64,000 nucleotides of DNA. It comes from Labrenzia sp. VG12. GTDB taxonomy: Bacteria > Pseudomonadota > Alphaproteobacteria > Rhizobiales > Stappiaceae. Positions 25,686-33,477 of this stretch are shown here, one piece after another. Both the position numbers and the translations under genes were made by a program. Location: the NCBI RefSeq assembly GCF_002237595.1, contig NZ_CP022529.1, positions 5,672,001 to 5,736,000 on the forward strand, given 5' to 3'. Every line of letters begins with the position of its first letter. Position 1 is the first letter of the stretch. The notes beneath the pieces were generated by a model. That model made no database searches and was not told where the DNA came from. It was given only the letters and a program-made list of their open reading frames with translations.

Positions 25686-25745
25686 GCATTCAGGACGTTC
25701 TGCCGGCCCTTCCGAAGCGCCGTTTCTCTCCTATCTGGTACCACC

Positions 25746-26390
25746 ATGACCAAAGTTATTCCCGCGCCAGGCCTCGGCCTCATGCCGAAACTGCACGATC
25801 CCGAGCTGCTGATATTCGTCCGTCATGGTGAAACCGACTGGAATTTTGAAGGTCGCATGCAGGGGCAGAAGGACATTCCCCTGAACGCCACCGGCCAGGC
25901 GCAGGCGACAGAGAACGGCCAGCGTCTCAAGGCCTATCTGGCGCAGGAAGGCATCGATCCTGCCACGCTCGACTTCGTCTCGTCACCGCTCACCCGGACC
26001 CGCTCGACCATGGAACTGCTGCGCGGCGCCATGAACCTGAACGCGTCCGCCTACCGGCTGGACGATCAACTGAAGGAAATCACCTTCGGCGCTTGGGAAG
26101 GGTTCACCCTGGAAGAGCTCGCGGAGGAAGAGCAGGACCTTATCCTGCAGCGCCGCGCCGACAAGTGGGGCTTCGTGCCCCCGGGCGGAGAGAGCTATGA
26201 AATGCTGGCGGACCGGATTGGTGTCTGGTTGAAGACGGTCGACCGGCCGTCCGTCGTCGTTTCCCATGGCGGAGTGTTCCGGGTGCTCCGGGGGCATCTG
26301 GAAGGAAGGGAGAAGGTGGCCGTGCCCAAGCTGGATGTGCCGCAGGACAAGGTGTTTGTTTGGCGGAAAGGCTGTTTCGAGGTCGTTTGA
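25746..26390 (+). CDS. Histidine phosphatase family protein (phosphoglycerate-mutase-like)
   Basis: 214 aa. The catalytic RHG motif is in LIFVRHGETDWNFEGRMQG (about 22-40), the second arginine in SSPLTRTRSTMELL, the catalytic Glu in the ITFGAWEGFTLEEL block and the second histidine in VVVSHGGVFRVLRG. All four pocket residues are visible, so phosphatase activity on a small phosphate ester is expected; mutase activity is doubtful without 2,3-BPG motifs. A hydrophilic ten-residue leader precedes the domain. It follows the fabI terminator by 60 bp and so has its own promoter. Confidence 0.9.
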   Translation: MTKVIPAPGLGLMPKLHDPELLIFVRHGETDWNFEGRMQGQKDIPLNATGQAQATENGQRLKAYLAQEGIDPATLDFVSSPLTRTRSTMELLRGAMNLNASAYRLDDQLKEITFGAWEGFTLEELAEEEQDLILQRRADKWGFVPPGGESYEMLADRIGVWLKTVDRPSVVVSHGGVFRVLRGHLEGREKVAVPKLDVPQDKVFVWRKGCFEVV

Positions 26391-26606
26391 ACCTTTTCGG
26401 TTCGCCGACAATCAAAGGCGTCTCGCCGTTGTGGTCCCCTAACATGCGGCCTTTGGTCCGGCTGTGATACAGCTTCCGGCACCCCATCTTCCTATCGTGC
26501 CGTCTCTTCGTGCCGTTCCGTGTACACAAAGAGTTTACACCAGGCCGGTCGCATGGGTTGATCGGCTTTTGCCGAAAAGGCGTAGACGGCGAAACCATCG
26601 GGGAAG

Positions 26607-27785
26607 ATGACCGTGTCCGCGGAAGATTTTTACACCGAACTGCCCAGTTTTTCCGATTTCAGCACTGTTGGTGTTCTGGACGAATACCGGCCGGTTCCCG
26701 ATGACTGGTTCGTTCTGGCCGCCGATATCGTTCGCTCGACCGATGCCGTCGCGGCCGGGCGTTACAAGGATGTCAACATGCTTGGAGCTGCCGTCATTGC
26801 CGGCGTGCTCAACAGTGTTGGCCGGGATCGAGTTCCCTTTGTCTTTGGCGGCGACGGCGCAACACTGGTTGTTCCGGCAACCGATCTCGCGGCGGCGAGC
26901 GACGCGCTTGCCGGTGTTGTGGATCTGGCCCGCCAGGTCATGGAGCTTGAGCTGCGGGCCGCGGCCATTCCGGTATCTTCACTGCGCGAACTGGGCGGCG
27001 ACATTCGTCTGCGCAAGTACCAGCTCAGCCCGGGCAATCACCTTGCCATGATTATCGGCGACGGACTGGCGCTGGCAGATCGCATTTTGAAGGATCCGGA
27101 CCAGGTTGCCCCTTTCGCCATCAGCGCAGATCGCGCGGAGCTCCCGCCGCTTGAAGGATTGTCCTGCCGCTGGGAGCCGCTTCCCTCGCAGGAGGGACAC
27201 ATCGTGTCGCTGATCCTGAAACCGGCCGGCGGGAAGACCTTGCCGGGCCTGATGGAGGATATCGCAGCAAAGCTCGGTTACAATCCGCTGTCGGATGACA
27301 AGAAGGTGCGGATGGCGGAAGGGAAGCGGTTGAAGTTCCGGTTTCCACCGAGCGGCATGCGTGCGGAAGTCCTGTTGGGGCACGCAAAAAACCATCTGCG
27401 TGGCTGGTGTCAGGCCATGATGGAGAATGTCTTCTTCGTGATTTCCTATACAACCGGCTGGCGCATTGGACCTTTCGATCCCAAGAAATATTTCAGGGAG
27501 CTTGGGCTCAACACGGACCATCGCAAGGTGGGAGACAGTCTGCAACTGGTTCTGGACCTGACACCCGGTCAGCTATCCGATCTGGAGCAGCATCTGGACG
27601 AGGCCTATGCGCAAGGTGACCTCATCTATGGCATGCATGTCTCCGACACGGCCCTGATGACCTGTTTTGTCCAGGACATCGGCAACAGCCATCATATCCA
27701 TTTCGTGGATGGCGCCGATGGCGGCTTGTCCGTGGCAGCAGCAGCTTTCAAGGCAAGACAATCGAAAATGAGCGTAACGAATTAG
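26607..27785 (+). CDS. DUF3095 domain-containing, nucleotide-cyclase-like protein
   Basis: 392 aa. The first 130 residues look like a class III cyclase fold: WFVLAADIVRSTDAV resembles the metal-binding F/ADIVGST strand, and PFVFGGDGATLVVP the GDG turn. The second half (about 210-390) belongs to DUF3095 only (TGWRIGPFDPKKYFRELGLNTD, ALMTCFVQDIGNSHHIHFVDG). Catalysis of cyclic-nucleotide synthesis is not established for this family. The Shine-Dalgarno-like GGGGAAG abuts ATG 26607 and would suit a GTG two codons later better, so the start may be 26613. It converges on the GGDEF/EAL gene with two bases between stops, which hints at a shared signalling theme. Confidence 0.8.
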   Translation: MTVSAEDFYTELPSFSDFSTVGVLDEYRPVPDDWFVLAADIVRSTDAVAAGRYKDVNMLGAAVIAGVLNSVGRDRVPFVFGGDGATLVVPATDLAAASDALAGVVDLARQVMELELRAAAIPVSSLRELGGDIRLRKYQLSPGNHLAMIIGDGLALADRILKDPDQVAPFAISADRAELPPLEGLSCRWEPLPSQEGHIVSLILKPAGGKTLPGLMEDIAAKLGYNPLSDDKKVRMAEGKRLKFRFPPSGMRAEVLLGHAKNHLRGWCQAMMENVFFVISYTTGWRIGPFDPKKYFRELGLNTDHRKVGDSLQLVLDLTPGQLSDLEQHLDEAYAQGDLIYGMHVSDTALMTCFVQDIGNSHHIHFVDGADGGLSVAAAAFKARQSKMSVTN

Positions 27786-27787
27786 GG

Positions 27788-30127
27788 TCAGGAGCGCGCG
27801 CGGGCTGCCAGGGGCTGTTCTGCCGCCGATACAGGTTGCACGAAGTTCTGCTTGAGGATCAGCGCGGCAAGCTGGTCTTCCGGCACGGCTTTCGAGATCA
27901 GGAAACCCTGGATCACATCACAGCCGTTCTGTCTGAGCCAGTCGCGCTCGCCTTCTGTTTCAACACCTTCCGCAAGCACGCTGATGTCCAGGCTCTTGGC
28001 CAGATTGATCAGGGCGCTGGTGAATTTCTGCAAGCCGGGATTTGTGTCGACACCGGACACGAAACTGCGATCGATCTTGACCCGGTCCACCTTCAGGTCT
28101 CGCAGGCTGGAGATGCTGGAGTGTCCTGTGCCGAAGTCGTCGAGCTCGATGAAAAAGCCAAGGTCTGACAGGCGGGCGATGTTTTCCTTGATGGGCATGG
28201 CCGTGATCTCGTCGATCATGACCGCTTCCAGAATTTCCAGGCTGACGTCAGACGGCTCCAGACCGAGTGCCCGAACCTGCTGATCGAGGGCGTCAACAGC
28301 CTTGGCGCTGGTCAGGAGACTGGCGGAAACGTTGAGGCCGAGGTGGATGGGGTTTTGGCTTGCGCCGCTCAGGTCGACAGCAAGACGAAGCGCCTTTTCA
28401 CGCACGGCCGCTTCGATATCCTCCATGTAGCCCGCCTCCACTGCAGCGGGCAGGAAAGCACCCGGGAAACGGACCGTACCGTCGTCGATCCAGCGCGCGA
28501 GCGCTTCGGCGCCCACGACCTTGCCCGAATGGATATCCACCTGCGGCTGGTACCAGGCGACAATATTGTCTTCGGTAAGCGCTTTCTTGAGTTTCTTGGC
28601 GACTTCATCGTGTTCCTCAAAGGCGGCCCGCATTTCCGCCGTGAACCTGACCACTTTGAGCGGTCCCTTCTGCTTTGCGGTGCGCAAGGCAAGGGCGGCA
28701 TCGGTGAGCACATTGTCCGTGATCGGTTCGCCCTCCTGATTGATGCACAGGCCTGCACTGGCATCAATCGCGGTCTTGTGGCCGTCAATCACCCTTTCCT
28801 TGCCGACTTCGCGCAGCAGTTTCTGAGCAAATTGCTCGAAGCGGTCCCTTGTCTTGACCTTCGGTCGCAACAGCGTGAATTCGGTGCCGCCTGTCCGGCA
28901 GAGGAAATCGTCCGGTTGCGCCTGTTGCGACATCTGCTCGGCGACCTCCCGAAGGATGGAATCACCATTGTGATCGCCGAAACGGTCGTTGATTTTCTTG
29001 AACTGGCGCAGATCGAGCAGGATCAGGCCGGCCCGGTTCTTGCTGTCGAGCATTTCCATCGACCGGATCGTATTCAGGAGCGCTCGGCGATTGGGCAAAC
29101 CGGTCAGCGGGTCGTGAAAACCGAGATCTTCGAATTCCCGCTGCGTCCGGTCTGCGAGGGCCCGGCTGAGAGCAATGGCAATGGCAAAGGCGCCCAGGAT
29201 GACGAGACCGCCCACGAGACCGGCCAGCGCAACAGCGAACAGGGTTTCGGCCCGGCGGGTTTGCAGGTCTTGATAGAGATAGTCGAGCGCTGCCTGCCAC
29301 AGTGTGAATGTGGCGGCGACCAGCTCAGGTTGTGCTTCGACAACAGGTTCCCAGACAACGTCGTCACCGGTCGCTGCCTTGATCGTGGAAGAAAGGAGTT
29401 TGGCCCCTTCCGTCTGATAGGCGTGGTTGGCCTTGCGATAGGCCAGTGCGTGTTGCTGGAGTTTTTCGGCGCTTTCCCCGGACAGGAGATCAAAATACTC
29501 GGTGGCTTCTCGCGATGCCCCGTCCGCGGCGATCTTGAACTGTCCGCCTTGCACGGGGATGAGCATCTTGTCCCAGACATTGACCGACGAGCGATCCTTC
29601 AGCATGCGGGCGTTGGACACCATGATGGAGGATTCTATGACAACCGAAGGCAGCGTATCGTTGACGAGATGAGGCAGGCGGGAGGCTTCAAACGATGAGG
29701 AGGAGCTGATTTTGGCAAGTTGCGTTACGGACGAAGCCAGCATTCTGGCCTGGCGAAGCGCCAGGGGAGTGCTCTTTTCCCTGAAGAACGCATCAAGATG
29801 TCCGGTCAGTTCTTCCGACATTTCCCGGCCGCTGAAGGCGGCCAGTTGCTTGCGCAGCTTTTCGGAAGGCTGACTGATCTTGCCCGTGAGGGCCTTTTCC
29901 TGCATCAGCGGACCAAGTGCCTCGATCAGGTGCAGACCGGCGAGACTGCGGTCGATCGCGCCAACCTGCTCGAACCTGTTGTAGAACCAGAGCGAGGCGA
30001 AGAGCAGGCTTGGGGCCAGCAGAAATACGATCAGTCCTGTCAGCCAGCCTCGAATGCGCAATATCTTGCCCCGTGATGCATTTTCGCTCCCGATTTGTCT
30101 TAGTGGTAGAGCCTTAAGGATTGGCAA
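27788..30127 (-). CDS. Membrane GGDEF/EAL protein with degenerate GGDEF motif
   Basis: Up to 779 aa. A TM helix at about 28-50, a helical periplasmic sensor region to about 295, a second TM (about 297-320), then GGDEF and EAL domains. The cyclase signature reads GGTEF in CRTGGTEFTLL, with Thr replacing the catalytic Asp/Glu, so diguanylate cyclase activity is probably lost. The EAL domain keeps EALARW, LNVSA, LEILE, DDFGTG, VKIDRSF and AEGVET, so c-di-GMP phosphodiesterase activity is likely. No ATG begins the frame. TTG 30127 is the first candidate and a TTG at codon 23, just before the TM, is another. It lies convergent with the DUF3095 gene. Confidence 0.9.
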   Translation of the reverse strand: MPILKALPLRQIGSENASRGKILRIRGWLTGLIVFLLAPSLLFASLWFYNRFEQVGAIDRSLAGLHLIEALGPLMQEKALTGKISQPSEKLRKQLAAFSGREMSEELTGHLDAFFREKSTPLALRQARMLASSVTQLAKISSSSSFEASRLPHLVNDTLPSVVIESSIMVSNARMLKDRSSVNVWDKMLIPVQGGQFKIAADGASREATEYFDLLSGESAEKLQQHALAYRKANHAYQTEGAKLLSSTIKAATGDDVVWEPVVEAQPELVAATFTLWQAALDYLYQDLQTRRAETLFAVALAGLVGGLVILGAFAIAIALSRALADRTQREFEDLGFHDPLTGLPNRRALLNTIRSMEMLDSKNRAGLILLDLRQFKKINDRFGDHNGDSILREVAEQMSQQAQPDDFLCRTGGTEFTLLRPKVKTRDRFEQFAQKLLREVGKERVIDGHKTAIDASAGLCINQEGEPITDNVLTDAALALRTAKQKGPLKVVRFTAEMRAAFEEHDEVAKKLKKALTEDNIVAWYQPQVDIHSGKVVGAEALARWIDDGTVRFPGAFLPAAVEAGYMEDIEAAVREKALRLAVDLSGASQNPIHLGLNVSASLLTSAKAVDALDQQVRALGLEPSDVSLEILEAVMIDEITAMPIKENIARLSDLGFFIELDDFGTGHSSISSLRDLKVDRVKIDRSFVSGVDTNPGLQKFTSALINLAKSLDISVLAEGVETEGERDWLRQNGCDVIQGFLISKAVPEDQLAALILKQNFVQPVSAAEQPLAARARS

Positions 30128-30190
30128 ATCTGAAGTCGAATGGACGCCGGACTTGAAAGGTTCTTGAAGAATTTACTTATAAGTGTTTCC

Positions 30191-30216
30191 CACTCACGGA
30201 TTGGTGAGTGTTTTTT
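30191..30216 (+). terminator. Hairpin plus T6 upstream of aroC
   Basis: A 7-bp stem CACTCAC / GTGAGTG with a six-base loop is followed by TTTTTT on the plus strand, 150 bp before aroC. No gene upstream on that strand needs a terminator. A promoter-like TTGAAA-N18-TTATAA at 30153-30182 precedes it. It could be an attenuator in the aroC leader, or the end of a short RNA; the sequence alone does not decide. Confidence 0.5.
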
Positions 30217-30367
30217 CCTGTTCGACACTTGCGAAAATTCACTAAGCCTTCGAGGGTAACCCGACGCCGAATGCGTCGTTTAACCGGCGTTCCGGGCTTG
30301 AGCTTGCTGGCATGATGGCGTATCGCTCTGCCCCTGACAGCTCTTATTCAAGCCGTGGAAACCTTTC

Positions 30368-31453
30368 ATGTCGCATAACAGTTTCGGTCATCTGTTTCGG
30401 GTCACAACCTGGGGGGAAAGCCACGGTCCCGCCATTGGCTGTGTGATCGACGGATGTCCGCCTCTGATCCCGCTGAACGAGACCGATATTCAGGGTTTCA
30501 TGGAAAAGCGCAAGCCGGGCCAGTCCCGGTTCACCACGCAGCGCCGGGAGCCGGATGAGGTCAAGATCCTGTCCGGTGTCATGGTCGATGAGGACGGTGT
30601 CCAGAAGACCACGGGCACGCCGATCTCGCTGATGGTGGAGAACACCGATCAGCGGTCGAAGGATTATTCGGAAATCAAGGACCGCTTCCGTCCCGGTCAC
30701 GCCGACTTCACTTACAACGCCAAATACGGCATTCGCGACTATCGCGGTGGCGGCCGATCCTCGGCGCGCGAAACGGCCATGCGCGTGGCTGCCGGCGCGG
30801 TTGCCCGCAAGGTACTTCAGGGCGTGACCATTCGCGGCGCCCTGGTTCAAGTCGGGCCGCACAAGGTTTCCCGCGACAACTGGGACTGGTCTGAAGTCGA
30901 CAACAATCCGTTCTTCTCGCCCGACGCTGCGGCTGCCGCTTTCTGGGCAGACTATCTGGACGGCGTGCGCAAGGCCGGGTCTTCCGTCGGGGCCGTGGTG
31001 GAAATTGTCGCGGAAGGGGTTCCGGCCGGCTGGGGCGCGCCGATCTACGGCAAGCTCGATACCGATATCTCGGCAGCGATGATGTCGATCAACGCGGTCA
31101 AGGGTGTTGAGATCGGCAACGGGTTTGAAGCCGCCACGCTGACGGGCGAGGAAAATGCCGACGAAATTCGCGTCGACGATGTCGGTCAGCCCATGTTCCT
31201 GACCAACAATGCAGGCGGTGTTCTCGGCGGAATTTCAAACGGCGATCCCCTGGTGGCCCGTTTTGCGGTCAAGCCGACATCTTCCATCCTGACCGAGCGC
31301 AAGTCGATCACCCGCCAGGGAGAGGAAGTCGATGTCATGACCAAGGGCCGGCACGACCCGTGCGTTGGTATTCGCGCTGTTCCCGTCGGGGAAGCGATGA
31401 TGGCCTGCGTGCTGGCAGATCATTTCCTGCGCCACCGCGGCCAGGTCGGTTGA
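30368..31453 (+). CDS. aroC: Chorismate synthase
   Basis: 361 aa, converts EPSP to chorismate, the last shikimate-pathway step, using reduced FMN. Family signatures are visible: SHNSFGHLFRVTTWGESHGP at the N terminus, RPGHADFTYNAKYG then DYRGGGRSSARETAMRVAAGA in the middle, and GGVLGGISNGDPL with RHDPCVGIRAVPVGEAMMA near the C terminus. Length is normal. It sits between the GGDEF/EAL gene and a dienelactone hydrolase. It is probably transcribed alone, given the 115-bp gap afterwards. Confidence 0.97.
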   Translation: MSHNSFGHLFRVTTWGESHGPAIGCVIDGCPPLIPLNETDIQGFMEKRKPGQSRFTTQRREPDEVKILSGVMVDEDGVQKTTGTPISLMVENTDQRSKDYSEIKDRFRPGHADFTYNAKYGIRDYRGGGRSSARETAMRVAAGAVARKVLQGVTIRGALVQVGPHKVSRDNWDWSEVDNNPFFSPDAAAAAFWADYLDGVRKAGSSVGAVVEIVAEGVPAGWGAPIYGKLDTDISAAMMSINAVKGVEIGNGFEAATLTGEENADEIRVDDVGQPMFLTNNAGGVLGGISNGDPLVARFAVKPTSSILTERKSITRQGEEVDVMTKGRHDPCVGIRAVPVGEAMMACVLADHFLRHRGQVG

Positions 31454-31567
31454 CGATCGCCGGGTTACATCTCGATACAATTCTGTCACCAGGCGCCTCT
31501 GGACCCTGGCCGTCGCACTCCTAATTCTGATTGCAGCATGGTGCCGTGCCTATCAGGGAGTGATGAC

Positions 31568-32473
31568 ATGAACGAGATGACCCCGATCCGCCGCATGACG
31601 GCGAAAGACTTTCCGCAGGAGTTGCTCGACCTTTACGACTATTACGCTCATGGCAAGATCACCAAGCGAGAGTTCCTGAGCGGGGCCGCCAAGTTCGCGG
31701 TTGCCGGTGTGACCGCCTCGATGTTGCTCGACCAGTTGTCGCCGAACTACGCCTTGGCCCAGCAGGTCGCTCCCGACGACGACGCAATTGTCACCGAACG
31801 GATCACCTATCCGTCGCCGAACGGCCATGGCGAGGTCAACGGTTATCTTGTGAAACCGGCCGGTGTGACCGGCAAACTGCCCGCCGTTCTGGTGATCCAC
31901 GAAAACCGGGGCCTCAACCCCTATATCGAGGACGTCGCACGGCGCCTTGGCAAGGCCGGGTTCATGGCACTGGCGCCGGATGGTCTGACCTCTGTCGGCG
32001 GATATCCCGGCACCGATGACAAGGGGCGCGAGCTGCAGCGCACCGTGGACAGGGAAAAGCTGCTCAACGACTTCTTCGCCGGGTTCGAGTTCCTGCTCGC
32101 CCATGAAGGCAGCACCGGCAAGGTCGGCGCGGTCGGCTTCTGTTACGGCGGCGGTGTCGTCAATGCGATCGCGGTTGCCTATCCGGAACTTGCGGCTGGC
32201 GTGCCCTTCTATGGCCGTCAGGCGGATGCGGCCGATGTGCCGAAGATCCAGGCGCCCCTGATGCTGCAATTCGCCGAGCTCGACGAGCGCATCAATGCGG
32301 GCTGGCCGGCTTACGAAGAGGCCCTGAAAGCCAACGGCAAGGACTATGTCGCCCACATGTATCCGGGGGTGAACCACGGCTTCCACAACGACACCACTCC
32401 ACGCTACGACGAAGCCGCTGCCAAACTGGCCGAAGAGCGCACGGTTGAGTTCTTCAAGCAGCACCTGATGTAG
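31568..32473 (+). CDS. Dienelactone hydrolase family protein with Tat-like leader
   Basis: 301 aa alpha/beta hydrolase of the DLH family. The nucleophile is Cys in VGAVGFCYGGGVV, the acid in the LDERINAGW region and the His in GVNHGFHNDTTPRYDE, all in family positions. Residues 38-62 (ITKREFLSGAAKFAVAGVTA) resemble a twin-arginine leader with KR in place of RR, suggesting periplasmic location, although no clear cleavage site follows. I start at ATG 31568 with GGGAG upstream. Natural substrates for most such proteins are unknown; cleavage of a cyclic ester or lactone is inferred from the family. Confidence 0.88.
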   Translation: MNEMTPIRRMTAKDFPQELLDLYDYYAHGKITKREFLSGAAKFAVAGVTASMLLDQLSPNYALAQQVAPDDDAIVTERITYPSPNGHGEVNGYLVKPAGVTGKLPAVLVIHENRGLNPYIEDVARRLGKAGFMALAPDGLTSVGGYPGTDDKGRELQRTVDREKLLNDFFAGFEFLLAHEGSTGKVGAVGFCYGGGVVNAIAVAYPELAAGVPFYGRQADAADVPKIQAPLMLQFAELDERINAGWPAYEEALKANGKDYVAHMYPGVNHGFHNDTTPRYDEAAAKLAEERTVEFFKQHLM

Positions 32474-32515
32474 GAGGTGCTCTGGGAGCTGTAACCCGAG
32501 ACCCTATCCCTGGTC

Positions 32516-32627
32516 GTCATTACCGGACTTGATCCGGTAATCCATGCCGTGACTTCTGTCTGTCCCGATGCCTTGCAACGGGAAACGGAACGGCATGGAT
32601 CCCATGGTCAAGCCATGGGATGATAAC
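32516..32627. repeat. REP-type palindromic element, two units head to head
   Basis: Left end GTCATTACCGGACTTGATCC continues to ATCCATGCCGT; the right end is its inverted relative, from ACGGCATGGAT to CATGGGATGATAAC. Each unit has its own internal palindrome (CCGGACTTGATCCGG on the left, CCCATGGTCAAGCCATGGG on the right). Such units are common between genes in alphaproteobacteria. Confidence 0.7.
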
Positions 32628-32689
32628 GGTGGAGAGGGGGGCGGGACACGGACCAAATGCATGGCGGGGTGTTGCACCCACTTCTCTTG

Positions 32690-32814
32690 TTGTCATCCGT
32701 TTTGACGCGAAAGCGTCGAGACCGGGACCTCGTAAACGCAGTCGTTTGAAGGTAGCTCGCATGCACCGGTGAGTACCGGGTCCCGCCCTTGGCTGCACCA
32801 AGCCGGAATGACAA
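32690..32814. repeat. Second extragenic element bounded by TTGTCATCCG / CGGAATGACAA
   Basis: The ends are inverted copies of TTGTCATNCCG, the same leader seen at 53986. An internal hairpin (GACGCGAAAGCGTC) lies near the left end. It is probably a different member of the same class of mobile extragenic repeat. Confidence 0.55.
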
Positions 32815-32897
32815 ACTGAGGTAGTGTCGCCGTTCGGCAGTCTGACCAGTCGGCGTTCAAAGAATGTGGAGCAGCAGGTCTGGTCTTGAGGCTGCCC

Positions 32898-33452
32898 TCA
32901 AACAAACTTGAACGCACGGATGCGGCTGAGGATTTCGTCCGGGTCGGCGGACAGCGTGTGCAGGTTGATCGCAATCAGCTCGCGGCCGTGTTCGCGCGGG
33001 GTGCGCTTCCAGTTGCGCATCATGAACTTCTTCCAGACCGGAAAGGTCTGGGCCTTGAAGACGGCATTCTCAAGTGGGCGGGTCAGCAGAACATCCAGCC
33101 TGACCAGCTCCATGTTGCGCACCGAGGTGCGCTTGACGTCGGTCATCCGGATCGCCGCCCAGTCGATGAAGCCGATGCGTTCCACGTAGAGCCCGTCTTC
33201 GTTGGCACCGAGCTGCGGCCTGCTTTTTTCGATCATCGGATAATGCCAATAGGCAATGCCGAGCGGTGCCAGTCCGGCAACCGCCAGGAGAGGAATGCCT
33301 CCGACCAGGCCGATGACAACAAACAGGATGCCGAGCAACAGGCTGCCATAGACAAGGCCCTCGCTCTGGCCGCGGTTGAAGCCGACCGTGAAGGGCACCG
33401 GTTCCGGCTTCGCGGCCTCTTCGTTCGAAACTGCCTCGGTCTTAGCCGCCAT
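32898..33452 (-). CDS. Membrane protein with two TM helices, PH-like, 184 aa
   Basis: A charged N terminus (about 1-30) leads into a helical hairpin membrane anchor (LVYGSLLLGILFVVIGLV and IPLLAVAGLAPLGIAYW). A C-terminal cytosolic beta-rich domain follows that resembles a bacterial PH-like module (EDGLYVERIGFIDWAAIRMTDV, then VRLDVLLTRPLENAVF). It is not recognised as a named family. It is upstream on the same side as ribB (25 bp beyond the ribB stop) and may be co-transcribed with it. The function is unknown. Confidence 0.7.
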   Translation of the reverse strand: MAAKTEAVSNEEAAKPEPVPFTVGFNRGQSEGLVYGSLLLGILFVVIGLVGGIPLLAVAGLAPLGIAYWHYPMIEKSRPQLGANEDGLYVERIGFIDWAAIRMTDVKRTSVRNMELVRLDVLLTRPLENAVFKAQTFPVWKKFMMRNWKRTPREHGRELIAINLHTLSADPDEILSRIRAFKFV

Positions 33453-33477
33453 GAAGGATCACCTCGTGATGGATCCC

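Larger units (their letters stand above)
32474..32897. other. Non-coding gap holding two REP-type repeat elements
   Basis: 424 bp between the dienelactone hydrolase and the convergent membrane-protein gene. Apart from the two palindromic elements at 32516-32627 and 32690-32814 I see no gene; short open frames inside it read through the repeats. The gap is a typical location for extragenic repeats, between two 3' ends. Confidence 0.7.

Noticed and set aside
28343..29698. A 450-codon plus-strand frame opposite the GGDEF/EAL gene
   Set aside because: It is an antisense shadow; the minus strand encodes recognisable GGDEF and EAL motifs.
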